Of a stretch of 64,000 bases of DNA, positions 43,772-52,547 are shown one piece after another (positions within the stretch are counted from its first letter, which is position 1; the number at the start of each line of letters is the position of its first letter). The notes under the pieces were generated by a model, which saw nothing but the letters and a program-made list of their open reading frames with translations, had not been told where the DNA came from and searched no databases. Position numbers and translations under genes: made by a program. The stretch covers positions 1 through 64,000 of the forward strand of contig CALUZO010000009.1 in NCBI GenBank assembly GCA_944325305.1, read 5' to 3'. The DNA is from an uncultured Rikenellaceae bacterium. Its GTDB lineage: Bacteria; Bacteroidota; Bacteroidia; Bacteroidales; Rikenellaceae.

Positions 43772-46700
43772 TTATTCTTCCTTGTCGTATTGCATGGCTG
43801 CATAGCGTTTGTAGGAGTTGTAACGCCATTTAGCATTTTCTTCGGCTGCATCGAACAACTCTTGAGCTTCTTCGGGGAACGACTTGAGCAGCGAGGTGTA
43901 ACGTACCTCTTTTTTCAGGAAGTCCTGGAATTTGCTCCAGTCGGGTTCCTTGGAATCGAGCGTGAATGGGTTTTTGCCTTGTTTTTCGAGGGCCGGGTTG
44001 AACCTCCACAAGTGCCAGTAACCCGATGCAACTGCCTCCTTGCCTACGGTCGGAGTGTGGGCCATGCCGCCTTTGATACCGTGGTTGATACACGGAGCAT
44101 AGGCTATGATAATGGAAGGTCCGTGATATGCTTCCGCTTCTTTGAGAGCGTTGAGAAGCTGTGCCTGGTTGGCTCCTATCGAAACCTGTGCAACGTATAC
44201 GTAGCCGTATGTCATTGCGATGGCACCGAGGTCTTTCTTGCGGATACGTTTACCCGAAGATGCGAACTTGGCTACAGCACCGACCGGGGTAGCTTTTGAT
44301 GCCTGACCACCGGTATTTGAATATACTTCGGTATCCAGTACCAGGATATTTACATCGGCTCCCGATGCAATGACGTGGTCGAGACCTCCGTAACCGATAT
44401 CGTATGCCCAACCGTCGCCGCCGATTATCCACTGCGACTTCTTGACGAAGTTGTCTTTCATCGAGAGGAGTTCCTTGGCGAATTCGGTTCCTTCTGCTTC
44501 GAGTATCGGGATGAGTTTTTCGCTTGCTGCACGGCTTGCTTCCGCATCGTCGCGTCCGTCGATCCATTCCTGCATTGCGGCCTTGAGTTCTGCGCTGCAT
44601 GTCGAGCAGTTGTCGATGCATCCGCACATCATGTCCTGAATCTTGTCGCGGAGTTTTTCGACGCCGAGGTGCATACCGAGGCCGAATTCTGCATTGTCTT
44701 CGAACAGGGAGTTTGCCCATGCCGGACCGTGACCGTTGGCGTTGGTGCAATATGGGGTCGAAGGTGCCGAGCCGCTGTATATCGAAGAACATCCTGTTGC
44801 GTTTGCAACCATCATGCGGTCGCCGAAGAGCTGGGTAAGAGTCTTGATGTAGGGGGTTTCGCCGCAACCTGCGCAGGCGCCCGAGAATTCGAACAGAGGT
44901 TGTGCGAACTGGCTTCCCTTGACCGTCTTGGTCTTGTCGATGACATTGTCTTTGTAGCCGACCTCTTTGTTCATGAGATCCCAGTTCTTCTGTTGGTCAA
45001 GCTGTGTTTCGAGCGGTTCCATGACGAGTGCTTTTTCCTTGGCCGGGCACACGTCAACGCAGTTGCCGCAACCCGTACAGTCGAGCGGGCTTATTTGTAT
45101 GCGGAACTTGTAATCTTTGGTCTGTGCGACGCCCTGTATGGCTTCCACTCCTGTTTTTGCCGCTTCTTCTTCGGTCATGAGGAACGGGCGGATAACTGCG
45201 TGGGGGCATACATAGGAACACTGGTTGCACTGGATACAGTTGGACGAGATCCATTTTGGAACGTTCACGGCGACGCCGCGTTTTTCCCATGCTGCGGTGC
45301 CGTTGTCCCATGTGCCGTCTTCGCGGCCGTTGAAAACGCTCACAGGCAGATCGTCGCCTTTGAGGTTGTTGATCGGGAAGACCATATCTTTGATGAACTG
45401 CGGAGCATTGACCGGAGCCTGTCCTTCGCCGACTTTGCTCGTTGTCTGGATATTGGCCCATTCAGCCGGGATTTCAACTTTCTCAACGGCTTTGCCACCC
45501 ATATCCACAGCGGCATTGTTCATATTGACGATGTCTTCGCCCTTTTTGCCGTATGATTTCTTGATGGCTTTCTTCATCTCTTCTACCGCAACGTCGTAAG
45601 GTATCACGTTGGCAATCTTGAAGAACGCCGACTGCATGATCGTGTTGGTGCGGCTGCCGAGGCCGAGTTCTTCGGCTATCTTGGTAGCGTTGATTATGTA
45701 GAAGTTGATTTTCTTTTCAGCCAGATATTTCTTCATGTGGTCTGGAAGCGAGTTCTTTGTCGTTTCCGCATCGTGTATGCTGTTCAGCAGGAACGAACCG
45801 CCCGGTTTCAGCCCTTTGAGAACGTCGTATTTGTCAACGTAGCTCGGAACGTGGCATGCCACGAAGTCCGGTGTCGATACGAGGTAGGGCGAGGTGATGG
45901 GGTTATCTCCGAAACGGAGGTGCGAAGCGGTGTAGCCTCCCGATTTCTTCGAGTCGTAGCTGAAGTAGGCCTGGCAGTATTTGTCTGTGGTGCTACCGAT
46001 GATCTTAATGGAGTTTTTGTTTGCTCCCACAGTACCGTCGGCACCCAGTCCGAAGAATACGCCTTCGAATGTGCCGGGTTTGGCGAGCGATATCTCTTCT
46101 CCCATCGGAAGCGACTTGAACGTAACGTCGTCGACTATACCTACGGTGAAATCGTTCTTCGGTTCGTCGGCCTTGAGGTTGTTGAATACGGCGATGATCG
46201 AAGCCGGCGTAACGTCCTTGGATGCCAGACCATAGATGCCGCCTATCAGAAGAGGCTGGTTTTCTTTGCCGTAGAACATCTCTTTGATATCGAGATAGAG
46301 CGGTTGGCCGGGAGCTCCAGGTTCTTTGGTACGGTCGAGTACGCAGACGCGTTTAACCGATTTGGGAAGTACGTCGAAGAAATATTTCGAACTGAACGGA
46401 CGGTAGAGGTGTACGGAGATGAGACCGAGTTTTTCTCCCTGTCCGTTGAGGTAGTCGATGGTTTCCTTGATCGTGTCCGTAACCGAACCCATAGCCACAA
46501 CGATATTTTCTGCATCCGGTGCTCCGTAATAGTTGAACGGGGCATATTCGCGGCCGGTGAGTTTGCTGATTTCCTTCATGGTTTCGGCAACCATGTCTGG
46601 CACTGCGTCGTAGAATTTGTTTGCTGCTTCGCGTGACTGGAAATAAATGTCGCCGTTCATCGCCGTGCCGCGTGTTACGGGGTGGTTGGGGTTGAGGGCG

Positions 46701-47320
46701 CGCTTGCGGAACTGGGCGAGTGCATCCTTGTCTATGAGTGATGCAAGTTCTTCCTGGTCGAGCATTTCAACCTTCTGGATTTCGTGCGATGTGCGGAAAC
46801 CGTCGAAGAAGTGAAGGAAAGGAACGCGGGATTTTATTGCAACCAAGTGGGCAACTGCTGCGAGGTCCATGACTTCCTGTACGGAGCCTGTCGCCATCAT
46901 TGCGAAACCTGTCTGACGGGTTGCCATTACGTCCTGATGGTCGCCGAAGATAGAAAGCGCCGATGTTGCCAGCGCGCGGGCCGAAACATGGAAAACGGCA
47001 GGAAGAAGTTCGCCTGCAATCTTATACATGTTGGGGATCATGAGCAAAAGACCCTGTGAAGCGGTGTAGGTCGTAGAGAGGGCGCCGGCCTGGAGTGAGC
47101 CGTGCAATGCTCCTACTGCGCCTGCCTCTGATTGCATTTCAATCACTTTCACAGTCTCGCCGAATATGTTCTTGCGCCCGTTAGCCGACCATTCGTCGAC
47201 GTATTCCGCCATGGTAGACGAAGGAGTGATCGGATAGATGGCCGCCACCTCGCTGAACATGTAAGAGATGTGAGCCGCGGCGTAGTTACCGTCACACGTA
47301 ATAAATTTCTTTGTTGCCAT
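43772..47320 (-). CDS. nifJ: Pyruvate:ferredoxin (flavodoxin) oxidoreductase
   Basis: The 1182-residue single-chain enzyme converts pyruvate and CoA to acetyl-CoA, CO2 and reduced ferredoxin. The N-terminal domains begin FITCDGNYAAAHISYMFSEV and include YPITPSSTMAEYVDEW. The ferredoxin domain has two 4Fe-4S motifs, CIQCNQCSYVCP and CTGCGNCVDVCP. The C-terminal part has the proximal cluster Cys residues (GACAGCGETPYIKTLTQLFG) and the TPP-binding motif GDGWAYDIGYGGLDHV with NTGGQASKATPVG. A promoter with about 130 bases of leader is visible upstream. Confidence 0.97.
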   Translation of the reverse strand: MATKKFITCDGNYAAAHISYMFSEVAAIYPITPSSTMAEYVDEWSANGRKNIFGETVKVIEMQSEAGAVGALHGSLQAGALSTTYTASQGLLLMIPNMYKIAGELLPAVFHVSARALATSALSIFGDHQDVMATRQTGFAMMATGSVQEVMDLAAVAHLVAIKSRVPFLHFFDGFRTSHEIQKVEMLDQEELASLIDKDALAQFRKRALNPNHPVTRGTAMNGDIYFQSREAANKFYDAVPDMVAETMKEISKLTGREYAPFNYYGAPDAENIVVAMGSVTDTIKETIDYLNGQGEKLGLISVHLYRPFSSKYFFDVLPKSVKRVCVLDRTKEPGAPGQPLYLDIKEMFYGKENQPLLIGGIYGLASKDVTPASIIAVFNNLKADEPKNDFTVGIVDDVTFKSLPMGEEISLAKPGTFEGVFFGLGADGTVGANKNSIKIIGSTTDKYCQAYFSYDSKKSGGYTASHLRFGDNPITSPYLVSTPDFVACHVPSYVDKYDVLKGLKPGGSFLLNSIHDAETTKNSLPDHMKKYLAEKKINFYIINATKIAEELGLGSRTNTIMQSAFFKIANVIPYDVAVEEMKKAIKKSYGKKGEDIVNMNNAAVDMGGKAVEKVEIPAEWANIQTTSKVGEGQAPVNAPQFIKDMVFPINNLKGDDLPVSVFNGREDGTWDNGTAAWEKRGVAVNVPKWISSNCIQCNQCSYVCPHAVIRPFLMTEEEAAKTGVEAIQGVAQTKDYKFRIQISPLDCTGCGNCVDVCPAKEKALVMEPLETQLDQQKNWDLMNKEVGYKDNVIDKTKTVKGSQFAQPLFEFSGACAGCGETPYIKTLTQLFGDRMMVANATGCSSIYSGSAPSTPYCTNANGHGPAWANSLFEDNAEFGLGMHLGVEKLRDKIQDMMCGCIDNCSTCSAELKAAMQEWIDGRDDAEASRAASEKLIPILEAEGTEFAKELLSMKDNFVKKSQWIIGGDGWAYDIGYGGLDHVIASGADVNILVLDTEVYSNTGGQASKATPVGAVAKFASSGKRIRKKDLGAIAMTYGYVYVAQVSIGANQAQLLNALKEAEAYHGPSIIIAYAPCINHGIKGGMAHTPTVGKEAVASGYWHLWRFNPALEKQGKNPFTLDSKEPDWSKFQDFLKKEVRYTSLLKSFPEEAQELFDAAEENAKWRYNSYKRYAAMQYDKEE

Positions 47321-47451
47321 CGATACTATTTACTTTACTTTATATTTGTTTGGTATTTTGAGTCCGCCTGGATATATAACCGAAAGGGTTCCGACTTATA
47401 TGGAATGACCTTCCAACTTTATGAAAACAAGTGCTTTTACTCAAAGTCCCA

Positions 47452-47484
47452 CAAAGATAAGCCAAATTTTAAAACTGCACCAAA
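47452..47484 (-). promoter_or_regulatory. Promoter of nifJ
   Basis: On the minus strand TTTG (47484-47481), 21 bases, then TATCTTTG (47459-47452). Confidence 0.55.
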
Positions 47485-47550
47485 AAATCACCTATTTTAA
47501 TTATTGCAATATTGTTTGGGTTTGTTATACGGGCAGTTTACGGCACCGGA

Positions 47551-47584
47551 TTTGCCATGATTATGCATGATCGTACTATCTTTG
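47551..47584 (+). promoter_or_regulatory. Promoter of the M16 peptidase pair
   Basis: TTTG (47551-47554), 22 bases, then TATCTTTG (47577-47584), 33 bases before the ATG at 47618. Confidence 0.55.
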
Positions 47585-47617
47585 TCGGAGATTTTTGCCT
47601 GACTCAATCGGAGTATT

Positions 47618-48859
47618 ATGATAAATTATACCGAACATACGCTCGCAAACGGGCTGACGGTGCTTGCCCACCATGACATAGACACACGCATGGCTGCGGT
47701 AAATATCGTATATAAGGTGGGCTCGCGCAATGAAAATCCTGACAAGACCGGTTTCGCCCACCTTTTCGAGCATCTGATGTTCCGGGGCACCAAACGGATT
47801 CCGGATTTCGACAAGCCTGTCCAGGAGGCGTGCGGCGAGAACAATGCCTTCACGGGCAACGATTACACGGATTACTATATAACGCTGCCTGCCGAAAATA
47901 TCGAGACTGCACTCTGGCTCGAGTCGGATCGGATGACGGGGCTTGATATTACGAAAAAGGCTCTCGAGACCGAAAAGAAAGTCGTAATCGAAGAGTTCAA
48001 CCAGCGTTATCTGAACCAGCCTTACGGAGATATGTGGATGTTGCTGCGGGCGATGGCCTACAAGGTTCATCCATATCGTTGGGCTACCATAGGAATGACT
48101 CCCGAACATATAGCCGGGGCGTCGCTGGGCGATGTGAAAGAATTCTATCACCGGTGGTACAATCCCTCGAATGCCATACTCTCCATTGCCGGAGACATAT
48201 CGGAAGAGAGGGCGATACGACTTGCCGAAAAGTGGTTCGGCGGGCTGAAAGGTGAGAAACTCCCGGTGCGGCGGCTGCCTGTGGAACCGCTTCAGAGCGA
48301 GGCTCGCAGGCTCGAGGTCGTGCGTCCCGTACCGGCTACGTCGGTAACGGTAGCATTCAAGATGGGCGGACGACTCGATCGCAATTTTTTCGACTGCGAT
48401 CTTATCTCCGATCTGCTGGCCGGTGGAGCGTCCGCGCGGCTGAACCAGAGCCTGGTTAAGGAACAGGGGTTGTTCTCGGCAGCAAATGCTTATGTTTCGG
48501 GTGACGTCGATCCGGGTCTGTTCATAATAACCGGGCATCTGCTGCCGGGAGTGACGGTTGCCCGGGGAGAGGCCGCCATCTGGAGCGAACTGGACAAACT
48601 GAAAAATATTCCCGTGTCCGATTACGAGTTGGAAAAGGTGAAGAATAAGTTCGAAGCCAATACTATATTCGGAGAGCTGAACGTGATGGACAAGGCCATG
48701 AATCTCGGTTTCTACAAGATGCTCGGGGATATGTCGCTGCTCAACGGCGAGGTAGACATATTCCGGTCGATAAACGCCGGAGAGGTGATCGAGGCTGCGC
48801 GTTCCACATTCCGTCCGGAAACAAGTTCTACGCTGATATACCATCCTGAAAAACATTGA
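47618..48859 (+). CDS. M16 family zinc metallopeptidase (catalytic subunit)
   Basis: The 413-residue protein has the inverted zinc motif HLFEH (His48, Glu51, His52) in GFAHLFEHLMFRG and the third ligand in KKVVIEEFNQRY (Glu125/126). Typical M16 segments follow (YHRWYNPSNAILSIAGDI). No signal peptide is seen, so it is cytosolic. It forms a pair with the next gene, which lacks the zinc motif, as in heterodimeric mitochondrial-processing-peptidase-like enzymes. The two genes are adjacent with 2 bases between. Confidence 0.93.
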   Translation: MINYTEHTLANGLTVLAHHDIDTRMAAVNIVYKVGSRNENPDKTGFAHLFEHLMFRGTKRIPDFDKPVQEACGENNAFTGNDYTDYYITLPAENIETALWLESDRMTGLDITKKALETEKKVVIEEFNQRYLNQPYGDMWMLLRAMAYKVHPYRWATIGMTPEHIAGASLGDVKEFYHRWYNPSNAILSIAGDISEERAIRLAEKWFGGLKGEKLPVRRLPVEPLQSEARRLEVVRPVPATSVTVAFKMGGRLDRNFFDCDLISDLLAGGASARLNQSLVKEQGLFSAANAYVSGDVDPGLFIITGHLLPGVTVARGEAAIWSELDKLKNIPVSDYELEKVKNKFEANTIFGELNVMDKAMNLGFYKMLGDMSLLNGEVDIFRSINAGEVIEAARSTFRPETSSTLIYHPEKH

Positions 48860-48861
48860 TC

Positions 48862-50166
48862 ATGGCGATGAGGATAAATGAACGGCCGCCTATAACGGTA
48901 CCTGGGAAAATAGATATATGCCAACCCGGAAGCAGGGTGCTGGCCAATGGAGTTGCACTGCATGTGCTCAACTGTACGGATCAGGACGTGGCCCGGGTCA
49001 GCTTTGTATTCAGAGCCGGAACGGCTTTCCAGCGTACTCCCTTTTCTGCTTCCTCCGCAGCCAATCTTATGGCCGAAGGGACGAAATCGTTTACGGCTCA
49101 GCAGGTAGCCGAGAGGCTCGATTTTTACGGATCGTTCTATGAAGTTTCGCTCGACCGGGATTATGCCGTTATCACGTTTGTCTCGCTTCTCAAATTCTTC
49201 ATGCAGACGCTCGAAATCGCACGAGAGATATTACTTTTGCCGATTTTCGATGAGAACGAGATCGCCATATACTGCAACAAACGCAAGCAGCGGCTTGCCG
49301 TCGAACGCAGCAAAGCGGCATTCCAGGCACGGGAAATATTCAGCCAGTCGATTTTCGGTCCCGAACATCCGTATGGCGTAAGTTACCCGGAATCATATTA
49401 CGATGATGTCACACGTGAAGGTTTGGTCGAATTTTACGAAAGGCGTTACACTGCGGAGAATTGTTTCGTGGTTTGCAGCGGGAAACTCGATGCCACGACA
49501 ATCGATGCGATAGCTGCGCTGGCCGGGGATATTCCTCATGGAGAGAACTCCGGACCCGGCAATTTTCCTGCGCCGCACAGCATACGGTCGAAATATAAAA
49601 AATACGACGGTGCGGTTCAGTCGGCCATCAGGATCGGGAAGCTGCTTTTTACCCGCAATCATCCGGATTTCGTGCCAATGCAGGTCGTAACTACTATATT
49701 GGGCGGTTATTTCGGCTCGAGACTGGTGCACAACCTGAGGGAGGAGCATGGATATACGTATGGAGTATATTCGGCCATGGCCAATCTGGAGCATGCGGGT
49801 TATATGGCGATCGCTACGGAAATCGCGACCGAGGCGACTCGGGACGCACTGGAACAGATATTCGCAGAGACCGAACGCCTGCGTAACGAACTTGTGGACC
49901 CGCAGGAGCTCGATATGGTAAGGAATATCATGACCGGCGAGGTCATGCGTGTTCTCGACGGGCCGTTTGGCATTGCGGATGTTACGATAGAGAATATACA
50001 GAACGGTAACGGTAACGATTATCTCGATCGTTTTCTCGATACCGTCAGGTCCATAACGCCCGAACAGGTGCGTGATACGGCGGCAAAATATCTCGACAAG
50101 GACAGTTTTACGATTGTTGTCGTGGGAGACGATCCTTCGGGCGGAACTTTCGGTCTGGAAAAATAG
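48862..50166 (+). CDS. M16 family protein lacking the zinc motif (partner subunit)
   Basis: The 434-residue protein has the M16 fold (FVFRAGTAFQRTPFSASSAA, NLREEHGYTYGVYSAMANLE) but no HxxEH; the equivalent region reads SASSAANLMAEGTKS. Such inactive subunits form the chamber with an active partner. The glycine-rich loop typical of the partner subunit may be the LREEHGYTYG region. I use the ATG at 48862 (MAMRINERPP); the ATG at 48868 is an alternative. Confidence 0.9.
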   Translation: MAMRINERPPITVPGKIDICQPGSRVLANGVALHVLNCTDQDVARVSFVFRAGTAFQRTPFSASSAANLMAEGTKSFTAQQVAERLDFYGSFYEVSLDRDYAVITFVSLLKFFMQTLEIAREILLLPIFDENEIAIYCNKRKQRLAVERSKAAFQAREIFSQSIFGPEHPYGVSYPESYYDDVTREGLVEFYERRYTAENCFVVCSGKLDATTIDAIAALAGDIPHGENSGPGNFPAPHSIRSKYKKYDGAVQSAIRIGKLLFTRNHPDFVPMQVVTTILGGYFGSRLVHNLREEHGYTYGVYSAMANLEHAGYMAIATEIATEATRDALEQIFAETERLRNELVDPQELDMVRNIMTGEVMRVLDGPFGIADVTIENIQNGNGNDYLDRFLDTVRSITPEQVRDTAAKYLDKDSFTIVVVGDDPSGGTFGLEK

Positions 50167-50348
50167 CGTGGTGCATTTCCGGTTGCTTCACGGGACTGTT
50201 TTTTAGAATTCTATCCGTGGCGGATAATCTGCTGTCTTAATATTTTGTTCTGCTTCTTAAGGTAGGACCGAGGCAATTAGTTTCGTCATTTTTTGGGGTT
50301 TTATTTTGCACTGCCTGCGAGCGGCTTTTGCATGGTGTTTTCATTTCA

Positions 50349-50380
50349 TTTGGGATAAATAAAAAAAATGAATACTTTTG
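50349..50380 (+). promoter_or_regulatory. Promoter of tRNA-Arg
   Basis: TTTG (50349-50352), 20 bases, then TACTTTTG (50373-50380), about 16 bases before the tRNA. Confidence 0.65.
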
Positions 50381-50396
50381 TTCGCCGAGAGAGGAT

Positions 50397-50470
50397 GGTC
50401 CCGTAGCTCAGTTGGATAGAGCAACAGCCTTCTAAGCTGTGGGTCACAGGTTCGAATCCTGTCGGGATCA
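50397..50470 (+). tRNA. tRNA-Arg(UCU)
   Basis: A 74-base cloverleaf: acceptor GGTCCCG/CGGGATC with one GU pair, D arm GCTCAGTTGGATAGAGC, anticodon stem ACAGC/GCTGT around CTTCTAA (anticodon TCT, reads AGA), T arm ACAGGTTCGAATCCTGT. The 3' CCA is not encoded. Confidence 0.95.
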
Positions 50471-50529
50471 CACAAGTCAATTATCTGGCATGCAGTTCGA
50501 TACGTGTTCTCGTGCCTCGAAATATAGGT

Positions 50530-50557
50530 AAGGACGGAGCGTAAAGCCCGTCCTTTT
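50530..50557 (+). terminator. Terminator of tRNA-Arg
   Basis: AAGGACGG pairs with CCGTCCTT around a 10-base loop and is followed by TTATTT. Confidence 0.7.
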
Positions 50558-50754
50558 ATTTGCCGAAAGTGTATTCCGATCATTTTAGAACCTTTTCCGG
50601 AATGCCGTGAGATTCTGCATGTCTCCCACATCCAATATGACTAATCGGACGCAGATCATCGTCATGCGGTGCCGGCTGTTGTGTCTTACTCGATGAAAAG
50701 AGTAGGTAATCTTCAAAAATTAAATGTCTCAGTGTCCGGGGTAATTATATTTTT

Positions 50755-50762
50755 TATATTTG
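50755..50762 (+). promoter_or_regulatory. Promoter -7 box of the GH105 gene
   Basis: TATATTTG lies about 110 bases before the start codon and is followed by CAAAATACAGGA, close to the sequence that follows the same box in the 76-bp repeats. Confidence 0.5.
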
Positions 50763-50871
50763 CAAAATACAGGATGTTTCTCGGTACTCCACGAAAGTGA
50801 GATTCTCACTATTTGTATGGCTTGTGAGTGGCCTTGGACAATAATAATTACTAATCATTTTAATTAACCCA

Positions 50872-51978
50872 ATGAAAAAACTTCTGATCTCTATTTTTCT
50901 TGTCGTTCCTATGATTGCGTGCGCACAGGATGCCAATCTCAAAAAATGGCCGGAAAAGGCCGACCCCAAAAAAGTAGGGTTGCTGGTAGCCGACCGCTTT
51001 ATCGAGAGTCCGCATCCGAGCAGTGGCCATATTTTCTATCCCGAAACATGCGCATGGCTCGGAGCCTTGCGTTTCGCGAAAGTGACAAAAAACAAAGAAC
51101 TGCTCAAACAACTCGAAGAACGTTTCCTCCCGCTGTTCGGTAACGAAAGACGGTTGCTGAATACCCCCAACCATGTGGACAATAACGTTTTCGGATCGGT
51201 TCCGCTGGAACTTTACATGCAAATAGAACAGGAACCTTATCTTGTTATGGGACTGTATTATGCCGACGAACAATGGAATACTCCCAAAGAACCGCATCCG
51301 AACAATGTGGAAAAATACAAGAATTACGATCGTTTGGGGCTCTCGTGGCAAACGCGTTTCTGGATAGACGACATGTATATGATAACCATGGTCCAGTCGC
51401 AGGCCTATAAAGCTACCGGTGACCGTAAATACATCGACAGGACCGCTAATGAGATGCATGCTTACCTCGATACATTGCAGCAGGCCAACGGTCTTTTCTA
51501 CCACGCACCCGACGTACCTTACTACTGGGGCCGAGGTAACGGATGGATGGCGGTAGGTATGAGCGAACTGTTGGCTGCTCTTCCAGAAGACAATAAGGAC
51601 CGCCAATATATAATGGACGGGTATCTGAAAATGATGAAAACCCTTAAGGAATACCAGCGCGAAGACGGTTTGTGGGGACAGCTTATCGACGGCCCGGATT
51701 CGTGGTCGGAAACTTCGGGCTCGGGAATGTTTACCTATGCGTTCATCATGGGGGTGAAACACGGCTGGTTGCCCAAAGAAGAATATGCTCCTGCAGCCAA
51801 AAAGGCATGGATTGCACTTGTCGACAAGATTAATGAGGACGGAGATATCGTAGACATTTGCGTCGGGACCAACAAGCTGAATGACAGACAGTACTATCTC
51901 GACCGTCCGAGAAAGGTCGGGGACATGCACGGACAGGCACCGTTGCTATGGTGCGCGACTGCATTGCTCGACAAATAG
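50872..51978 (+). CDS. GH105/GH88-type unsaturated glucuronyl (rhamnogalacturonyl) hydrolase
   Basis: The 368-residue protein has an export signal (MKKLLISIFLVVPMIACAQ); cleavage by signal peptidase I after ACA is likely, but a lipoprotein Cys at 17 is possible. The alpha/alpha barrel has LSWQTRFWIDDMYMITMVQS with Asp166/Asp167, YYWGRGNGWMAVGMSELLAA and SWSETSGSGMFTYAFIMGV, all family hallmarks. The enzymes hydrate the unsaturated uronic acid left by pectin or glycosaminoglycan lyases. The gene stands alone. Confidence 0.88.
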   Translation: MKKLLISIFLVVPMIACAQDANLKKWPEKADPKKVGLLVADRFIESPHPSSGHIFYPETCAWLGALRFAKVTKNKELLKQLEERFLPLFGNERRLLNTPNHVDNNVFGSVPLELYMQIEQEPYLVMGLYYADEQWNTPKEPHPNNVEKYKNYDRLGLSWQTRFWIDDMYMITMVQSQAYKATGDRKYIDRTANEMHAYLDTLQQANGLFYHAPDVPYYWGRGNGWMAVGMSELLAALPEDNKDRQYIMDGYLKMMKTLKEYQREDGLWGQLIDGPDSWSETSGSGMFTYAFIMGVKHGWLPKEEYAPAAKKAWIALVDKINEDGDIVDICVGTNKLNDRQYYLDRPRKVGDMHGQAPLLWCATALLDK

Positions 51979-52005
51979 GTATAAATATAATACATATATG
52001 TATGA

Positions 52006-52039
52006 CCCCCGGTCTGTATATATGCAGACCGGGGGTTTT
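52006..52039 (+). terminator. Terminator of the GH105 gene
   Basis: CCCCCGGTCTG pairs with CAGACCGGGGG around 8 bases, followed by TTTT. Confidence 0.85.
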
Positions 52040-52157
52040 GTGTCATGCCACATTACCGGATCGGAATAAAAATTGCCGCCGATGATTCGAAATGCCGGCA
52101 CTCTTTTTGCCTTGTATTTCCTCATTCAGTAATAATCGATAGCGTATTAAAGTAATC

Positions 52158-52502
52158 ATGAGGAAAAGTATGTATGGCCTTATATCCGACATTGTGGATT
52201 GTCAGGTGGCTTGCAATCACTGTTTCAACACTTGTCTCGAGGGAAAAGATGTTAGGATGATGGCACAGTGCATAAAGCTCAACAGGGATTGTTCCGAGAT
52301 GTGCAGCGTAGCCTTGTCGTTCGTGGCTTCGGAAAGCGATTTCGTGCAGGAGCTGCTTAAGTTGTGTATAGATATATGTGAGGCATGTGGCCGGGAGTGC
52401 GCCAAACATCATTACGAATATTGCAGGCAATGTGCAAAAGCGTGTGGAAAATGTGCAGAGTCGTGTCGCAAGTACAGTTTATGGATTGAGGAGAGGGTAT
52501 AA
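52158..52502 (+). CDS. Cys-rich four-helix bundle copper-storage protein (Csp family)
   Basis: The 114-residue protein contains 16 Cys, many spaced CxxC or CxxxC along helices (CQVACNHCFNTC, CIDICEACGREC, CRQCAKACGKCAESC). This matches the DUF326/Csp four-helix bundle that fills with Cu(I). With no signal peptide it is of the cytosolic Csp3 type. No copper exporter or regulator gene is nearby. Family assignment is strong; the amount and kind of metal are not visible. Confidence 0.9.
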   Translation: MRKSMYGLISDIVDCQVACNHCFNTCLEGKDVRMMAQCIKLNRDCSEMCSVALSFVASESDFVQELLKLCIDICEACGRECAKHHYEYCRQCAKACGKCAESCRKYSLWIEERV

Positions 52503-52506
52503 AAAA

Positions 52507-52530
52507 CCCGGACAATTTCGTCCGGGTGTT
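52507..52530. terminator. Terminator between Csp and BSP peptidase genes
   Basis: CCCGGAC pairs with GTCCGGG around 6 bases, with A6 on the left and TGTTTTG on the right, so it can serve both convergent genes. Confidence 0.75.
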
Positions 52531-52547
52531 TTGTATTGCATGTTATG

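Larger units (their letters stand above)
50471..50871. other. Intergenic region: tRNA terminator and GH105 promoter
   Basis: It holds the tRNA terminator (50530-50557) and the GH105 promoter (50755-50762). A possible decayed copy of the 76-bp repeat overlaps the promoter. No gene is visible. Confidence 0.5.

Noticed and set aside
44375..45556. 393-codon plus-strand open frame inside nifJ
   Set aside because: Antisense to the ferredoxin domains of PFOR; the Cys- and Phe-rich product is a mirror of the codon pattern.
47576..48856. 426-codon minus-strand open frame inside the M16 gene
   Set aside because: Antisense to an active M16 peptidase with a proper promoter; no homology seen.
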